Shown here: positions 59,822 to 64,000 of the stretch, in pieces
Numbering within the stretch: the stretch's first letter is position 1
Layout: every line of letters begins with the position of its first letter
Source of the DNA: DASQUK01 sp035697145
GTDB lineage: Bacteria > Actinomycetota > Acidimicrobiia > Acidimicrobiales > VFJN01
Assembly (NCBI GenBank): GCA_035697145.1
Contig: DASSDL010000141.1
Span: 47,024-111,023, forward strand
Direction of reading: 5' to 3'
DNA length: 64,000 nt
Notes under the pieces: generated by a model
What the model was told of the DNA's origin: nothing
Database searches by the model: none
The model's input: the letters and a program-made list of their open reading frames with translations, nothing else
Program-made: the position numbers and the translations under genes

Positions 59822-59859
59822 GTGCTCATTCGGCGGGCCGAAGGCACGCCGATGAGCAC
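59822..59859. terminator. Long stem-loop after tetR
   Basis: GTGCTCAT (59822-59829) and ATGAGCAC (59852-59859) are perfect arms, continued inward by CGGCG (59831-59835) and CGCCG (59847-59851) with one bulged base. A 13-bp stem of this kind can terminate tetR transcription although no clear T run follows. Confidence 0.5.
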
Positions 59860-59941
59860 GAAGGAGCTCTGACGCGCGAAACTGTTGTAACACGATTGTC
59901 GTGAGTGGGCGGTCACCGCTGGGGGCTGGGACCTCGAGCCG

Positions 59942-62380
59942 GTGATCGCGCAAGCAGTTGCCGTGGAACCGCCGACAGAGACCCCGCCACCGAGGCCACC
60001 GAGCGATCCGTCCAGCCTGCACGCCAGGCTGACGGTCCTCCAGGCCCCCGCGGGCGAGCGCGCCCGGCTCACGGAGCGCCTCGCCCGCCTGCTGGTGCGC
60101 GCCGCCGCCGACGCCCCCACATCACCCAGCGTGGCAGTCGGGCCCGACGACTTGCAGGCCGCCGCCCGCGACGCGGCGGCCCGGAGGGTCGAGGATCACG
60201 AACGGGTGCGTGGCGAGCTGTCGGCCAAGCTGCGCCGGGCCCGCGAGCTGCAGGCGGTGACCGCCAACCGGCGGGACGAGGCTGCGGCCCGCACCCGCCG
60301 GATGACGGCGCACCTCGAGGACTGCGACGCCCTGCTGGAACGCGCCGGCGAGCTCACCAACGCCGCCGAGGAGGCCCGCCGCAACCTCGACGCCCGCCGG
60401 AACGACATGGAGATCGCCCGCGGCAAGCTGGGCCTGGTCGAGGAGCAGCGGGTGGCCGCGGCGCAGATGATCGACGACGCCCAGGAGCAGCTCCGCGACC
60501 TGGAGGCCTCGGAGCTCGACGAGCCCACCCTGCGCCGAGAGCTCGAGAAGGCCCGCAAGGAGCTGGCCGCCGCCGAGGAGTCACAGGCCGAGGCCACCGA
60601 CGCCCTTCGGGCCATCGAGCAGGCGGCCGTGTCTCGCGCCGCCACCCGCGACCACGTCCTCTACGAGCGGGCCAACCTCGTCGCCCGGGTCGAGGCACCC
60701 ATGATCGACACCGAGCCGCTGCGAGATGCTCTCGACGACTTCGACGCCGACACCGAGGTCGGCGAGCCCGACCTGGTGGCACGCGAGCTCGCCCGGGAAT
60801 GGCTCGAGGTGGACGGCGAGCTGGCCCGGATCGAGGATGCCCTGCCGTCACCGCCCTCGGCCGACGAGCTGGCCGGGGCCGAGCATCGGCTGGACCAGAT
60901 CGAGCGCAGGATCGTCGAGATCGAGGCCGCCGGCCGCCAGGGCGACCTCGTACCCGGGGCCCGCGCCCAGATCGAGGCCGCCCACGAGGCCGTCCTGGCC
61001 GCCGAGGAGGCCCTCGACCAGGTCAACGATCAGGGCGCCACCGAGCTGTTGTTCAAGGCCCGCGAGGACGAGCGGGCGGTGCTGCAACGCCATGGCTACG
61101 AGACCTACCTCGAGCTGATCATGTCGGGGCCCCAGCCCGATGGTGACAGCCAGGCCGAGCTGCTCGACGCCCTGCGCGTCCGCCGGGTGGCCGAGGACAC
61201 GTTGGCTGCGCTGCAGGCCGCCGCCGAGCCCCCGGCCATCCTGACGGCGCTGCGTGTCCGGCGCGACCGCATCTACCGCGAGGCGGCCGACCTGCTGGGC
61301 TGCGACCCGGGCGTCAACGTGGCCGAGCTGCTCTATGCCCATCCGGTGGTTCCCCCCGCCCGGACGCGGGCACTGGCGGCGGTGCTCGCGACCTACGGCG
61401 TGAGCCCCGTGGGGGTCTCGGTGCGGGAGGCGGCGGTCAGTTGGCTGGTCGAGCAGGACCGGGAGCTGGTGGCGCGCGGCGAGTGCCGGCGCGAGATCGA
61501 GCGCCTCGACCGGGACCTGGAGGCGCTGGAGGAGGAGGACGTCCGCGCCGCCGACCAGGCCCAGCTGGTGGTGGAGTCGGCCGAGGCCATCGGAGCCGAC
61601 TTCGACGTGGTCATGCACCGGGTGCGCACGTTCGAGGAGGAGTTGAACGACCGAGCGACGCAGGACGAGCGGCGGCTGCAGCGGATCGCCGCCGCCGAGC
61701 AGCTCCGGGCCCAGGTCGCTGCGGTCACCGACGCACTCGAGCGATCCGAGGACGAGTACCACACCTCGCTGGCGGCGGCCGAGGCCGGGGTCACGAGCGC
61801 CGAAGCCAGCCTCGAGCGCGCCACCGCGGCGCTGTCCGACGCCGTCCGGCGGCTCCGCCGGATCTCCGAGGCACTCCCCCCGGCGCTGCGGCCCCGGGCC
61901 GGCGACGACCCATTGGGTGAGCTCCCGCGCCTGCGGGAGACGCTGGCGGCCGAGGTGGACCGGGCAGAAGTCGCCCTGGCCCAGGCCACCCACGATCTGG
62001 AGCGTGCCCGCAGCGACATCGACGAGACCCAGGGCCAGCTGGACGACCACCTCACCGTGGTCCCCGTCGACGACGTGACCGATGACGACCTCCGCCAGGC
62101 AGTGCGAGACATGGTGGCCGGCGGCGACGTCGCCGTGGTGCTCGACGACCCCTTCGGCGAGGTCGAGGACCTGCGGGACGAGCTTCTCGACGAGGTCGCC
62201 AGGGCCGCCCAGGTGCGACCGGTCGTGCTGCTCACCGACGACCCCGCCACCCTCGGCTGGGCCATCAGCCTGCCCGACGAGGTCGGGACGGTGACCCGCC
62301 TGGCCACTCCGACCGAACCCGTTCCCGACCCCGCCCCTCGGGGCACGCCGCTTGCCGCCGAACCCCGACCGGTCGGGTAA
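59942..62380 (+). CDS. SMC/SbcC-like coiled-coil protein with degenerate ATPase motifs
   Basis: An 812-residue acidic protein, mostly coiled coil (about residues 70-360 and 490-720) around a non-coiled centre (about 380-480), as in SMC-like proteins. The N-terminal LHARLTVLQAPAGERARL (residues 26-43) aligns with a P-loop such as LTVLxGPNGxGKSTL, but the glycines and the lysine are lost. The C-terminal AVVLDDPFGEVEDL (residues 731-744) resembles a Walker B/D-loop, and RPVVLLTDDPATLGWA (about 761-776) the H-loop strand. ATP hydrolysis is unlikely. The start, GTG at 59942, lacks a good RBS. The next gene is a sensor kinase 15 nt downstream. I do not know a named family for it. Confidence 0.75.
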   Translation: MIAQAVAVEPPTETPPPRPPSDPSSLHARLTVLQAPAGERARLTERLARLLVRAAADAPTSPSVAVGPDDLQAAARDAAARRVEDHERVRGELSAKLRRARELQAVTANRRDEAAARTRRMTAHLEDCDALLERAGELTNAAEEARRNLDARRNDMEIARGKLGLVEEQRVAAAQMIDDAQEQLRDLEASELDEPTLRRELEKARKELAAAEESQAEATDALRAIEQAAVSRAATRDHVLYERANLVARVEAPMIDTEPLRDALDDFDADTEVGEPDLVARELAREWLEVDGELARIEDALPSPPSADELAGAEHRLDQIERRIVEIEAAGRQGDLVPGARAQIEAAHEAVLAAEEALDQVNDQGATELLFKAREDERAVLQRHGYETYLELIMSGPQPDGDSQAELLDALRVRRVAEDTLAALQAAAEPPAILTALRVRRDRIYREAADLLGCDPGVNVAELLYAHPVVPPARTRALAAVLATYGVSPVGVSVREAAVSWLVEQDRELVARGECRREIERLDRDLEALEEEDVRAADQAQLVVESAEAIGADFDVVMHRVRTFEEELNDRATQDERRLQRIAAAEQLRAQVAAVTDALERSEDEYHTSLAAAEAGVTSAEASLERATAALSDAVRRLRRISEALPPALRPRAGDDPLGELPRLRETLAAEVDRAEVALAQATHDLERARSDIDETQGQLDDHLTVVPVDDVTDDDLRQAVRDMVAGGDVAVVLDDPFGEVEDLRDELLDEVARAAQVRPVVLLTDDPATLGWAISLPDEVGTVTRLATPTEPVPDPAPRGTPLAAEPRPVG

Positions 62381-62395
62381 CAGCAAGGACGATCT

Positions 62396-64000
62396 GTGGC
62401 ACGACGCATTCCGATCCGACGCAAACTTGCCGCGGCCCTGGCGATCCCCATCGCGGCGCTGCTGGTGGTGGCCGGCCTCGAGGTGCTGCAGAGCACCAGC
62501 GATGCCAATGAGGTCAAGGAGCAGACCGACCTGGCCACGGCCTCGATCGGTCCCTCGGGCATCATCAACAGCCTCCAAAACGAGCGCAACTACGCCAGCC
62601 TGTGGTTGCTCGGCTTCGAGCGGGCCGTCCAGCTGCCCGTCGAGAATTTCGACGAGGCCAAGCAGGCAACCGATGACGCCATCGCCAGCTTCCGGGCCGA
62701 CATCGAGCGCAAGGGCAGGGAGGTGGAAGCGACGTACGCCTCGGCGCTCGAGGCGCTCGACGGGCTCACCGAGCTGCGCCAGCAGGTCGACACGTACGAG
62801 GGCGAACGAACCCCCAGCAACACCGACCAGTCCGACCCGAACTTCGTGGGCTACACCGAGATGGTCGCCGGACTGTTCGACGCCAACACCCAGGTGGCGC
62901 TGGCCATCGACGACCCGGTCCTGCGGCGCGGCGTCGAGCTCACCGACCTCGCGTCCCGCCAGACCGACGTGATCGCCCGCACCATCCGATCGCTGCTGTT
63001 GCCCGGCGTGACCGGGAACGCCCTGCTGGATACTCCGCCGGAGCTCGCCGAGGCTTCGGGGCTCTTCAGCCAAGTGGTGGACAACGAGTCGCAGGTCCAG
63101 TCGCTGGGGGCGGGCGTCTACGGACCCCCGGCCCGCCGGCTGAAGGAAGACAACGAGGCCACGGGGTTCATTCCGTTGGTGCAGAAGACGATCGACGACG
63201 CCGGTGAGGTTCCGCTCAACGGCATCCTCGAGACGGTCGACGTCGATCAGGACACGGCCTGGTACGGGTTCCGCCACCGCGTGGAAGACATCCTGCTCGA
63301 CCGCGCGGGCGACCTCAACGCCGCCGCCGACCGGACCCGGATCTGGTTCATCGTGCTCGCGGCCGTGGCCGTCGCCGTCGCCGTGGGCGTCACGTGGCTT
63401 GTGTCGCGGTCGATCACGCGGCCGCTGCGGTCGCTGACGCGTCAGGCGACGGTGATGGCCGACCATCGGCTGCCCGAGGCGGTGCTGGACATCCTCGACA
63501 CCCCGCTGGGCGAGGACGTCGAGGTCCCCGAGGTGGACCCGGTGGCGGTGCACACCCGCGACGAGGTGTCCGACGTCGCCGAGGCCCTCAACACGGTCCA
63601 GGACTCGGCGCTGGACCTGGCGGTGGAGCAGGCGGTGCTGCGCCGCAACATCGCCGACTCGTTCGTGTACCTGGGGCGCCGCAACCAGAACCTGCTGGGC
63701 CGCCAGCTCGACTTCATCACCGAGCTGGAGACCAACGAGACCAACCCCGACACCCTGTCCAACCTGTTCCGGTTGGATCACCTGGCGACGCGGATGCGCC
63801 GCAACGCCGAGTCGCTGCTGGTGCTGGCGGGCGTCGAGCCGCCCCGCAAGTGGGCGGCGCCGGTGCGGTTGACCGACGTGATCCGGGCGGCGTTGGGTGA
63901 GGTGGAGGACTACCAGCGGGTCACGGTCCGGGGCGTGGAACCCGCCACGATCGTGGGCGCCGCCGCCGCCGACCTGGCCCACCTGCTGGCGGAGCTGATC
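62396..64000 (+). CDS. Nitrate/nitrite-sensor-type histidine kinase (CvnA-like), 3' truncated by window
   Basis: A 535-residue partial protein. Membrane helices at about residues 13-32 and 320-340 flank an extracytoplasmic NIT-type helical sensor (IINSLQNERNYASLWLLGFE is typical). A HAMP domain (VSRSITRPLRSLTRQATVMA) follows, then RRNQNLLGRQLDFITELE and FRLDHLATRMRRNAESLLVLAG, the dimerisation block of kinases found in Streptomyces conservons. The catalytic ATPase domain runs past the window. GTG at 62396 has AAGGA well spaced. Whether roadblock, DUF742 and GTPase genes follow cannot be seen. Confidence 0.85.
   Translation, partial: MARRIPIRRKLAAALAIPIAALLVVAGLEVLQSTSDANEVKEQTDLATASIGPSGIINSLQNERNYASLWLLGFERAVQLPVENFDEAKQATDDAIASFRADIERKGREVEATYASALEALDGLTELRQQVDTYEGERTPSNTDQSDPNFVGYTEMVAGLFDANTQVALAIDDPVLRRGVELTDLASRQTDVIARTIRSLLLPGVTGNALLDTPPELAEASGLFSQVVDNESQVQSLGAGVYGPPARRLKEDNEATGFIPLVQKTIDDAGEVPLNGILETVDVDQDTAWYGFRHRVEDILLDRAGDLNAAADRTRIWFIVLAAVAVAVAVGVTWLVSRSITRPLRSLTRQATVMADHRLPEAVLDILDTPLGEDVEVPEVDPVAVHTRDEVSDVAEALNTVQDSALDLAVEQAVLRRNIADSFVYLGRRNQNLLGRQLDFITELETNETNPDTLSNLFRLDHLATRMRRNAESLLVLAGVEPPRKWAAPVRLTDVIRAALGEVEDYQRVTVRGVEPATIVGAAAADLAHLLAELI

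Noticed and set aside
60848..63982. A 1044-codon open frame on the minus strand across the coiled-coil and kinase genes
   Set aside because: It is rich in His, Gly, Val and Arg with no recognisable domain, and lies antisense to two well supported genes; GC-rich third positions keep the antisense frame open.

Overview
The window is high-GC DNA packed with short-overlap operons, typical of an actinobacterium. Gene content points the same way: a proteasome activator ending in a Gly-Thr-Tyr-Leu tail, SepF and DivIVA but no FtsA beside FtsZ, a meso-DAP-type MurE, an MtrA-MtrB-LpqB-like locus, DUF3040 and DUF222 proteins, and many start codons placed 6-9 nt after a TAnnnT -10 box (probable leaderless mRNAs). 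The class Acidimicrobiia is my best guess, but it is an inference and not proven. No rRNA, tRNA, CRISPR array, insertion sequence or prophage was seen. No gene-free stretch exceeds 300 bases; the longest (34799-35051 and 58825-59118) hold dispersed repeats and regulatory sites and are annotated.

Layout: 1-3.6 kb, a truncated YyaL-like gene, an MDR oxidoreductase, a nitroreductase and an unknown protein. 3.7-9.5 kb, dnaE, a membrane protein with a decayed GGDEF domain, and bpa. 9.6-13.3 kb, a phosphodiesterase, an Rrf2 regulator, and dksA/traR-lspA-rluA on the minus strand. 13.5-16.6 kb, ileS. 16.7-35.5 kb, the division and cell wall (dcw) cluster, all on the minus strand and transcribed from mraZ down to divIVA: mraZ-rsmH-ftsL-ftsI-murE-mraY-murD-ftsW-murG-murC-murB-ftsQ-ftsZ-pgeF-yggS-sepF-yggT-divIVA. 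It has MraZ-box-like repeats over the first promoter and a second promoter before ftsZ. murF is missing from its usual place. 35.6-38.3 kb, a lipoate-ligase-like protein, an HNH protein and a ROK kinase. 38.4-43.4 kb, a MoxR-DUF58-transglutaminase operon and a DUF3040 protein. 43.5-48.8 kb, dinB-NUDIX, a PIG-L deacetylase with threonine aldolase, an inositol monophosphatase and a STAS-like protein. 48.9-51.6 kb, the MtrAB-like two-component system with a shortened LpqB-like lipoprotein. 51.6-54.2 kb, a phosphofructokinase with pyrophosphate-type residues, and glycerol kinase. 54.3-58.8 kb, a DUF222-HNH protein, a methyltransferase, a two-gene molybdenum-flavin oxidoreductase and an ACT-domain protein. 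59.1-64 kb, a TetR regulator, an SMC-like coiled-coil protein with a ruined P-loop, and a nitrate/nitrite-sensor-type histidine kinase that runs off the end.

How it works together: the central block supplies precursor synthesis (MurB-E, G, MraY), septal synthesis (FtsW/FtsI/FtsQ/FtsL) and the Z-ring with its membrane anchors (FtsZ/SepF/DivIVA). MtrAB-like signalling is known in relatives to control division and wall genes. Two families of dispersed intergenic repeats are scattered through the window; one of them supplies ribosome binding sites to downstream genes. The most novel-looking items are the pseudo-ATPase SMC-like protein beside the sensor kinase, the perfectly symmetrical 26-bp divergent promoter at 47531-47556, and the two repeat families.
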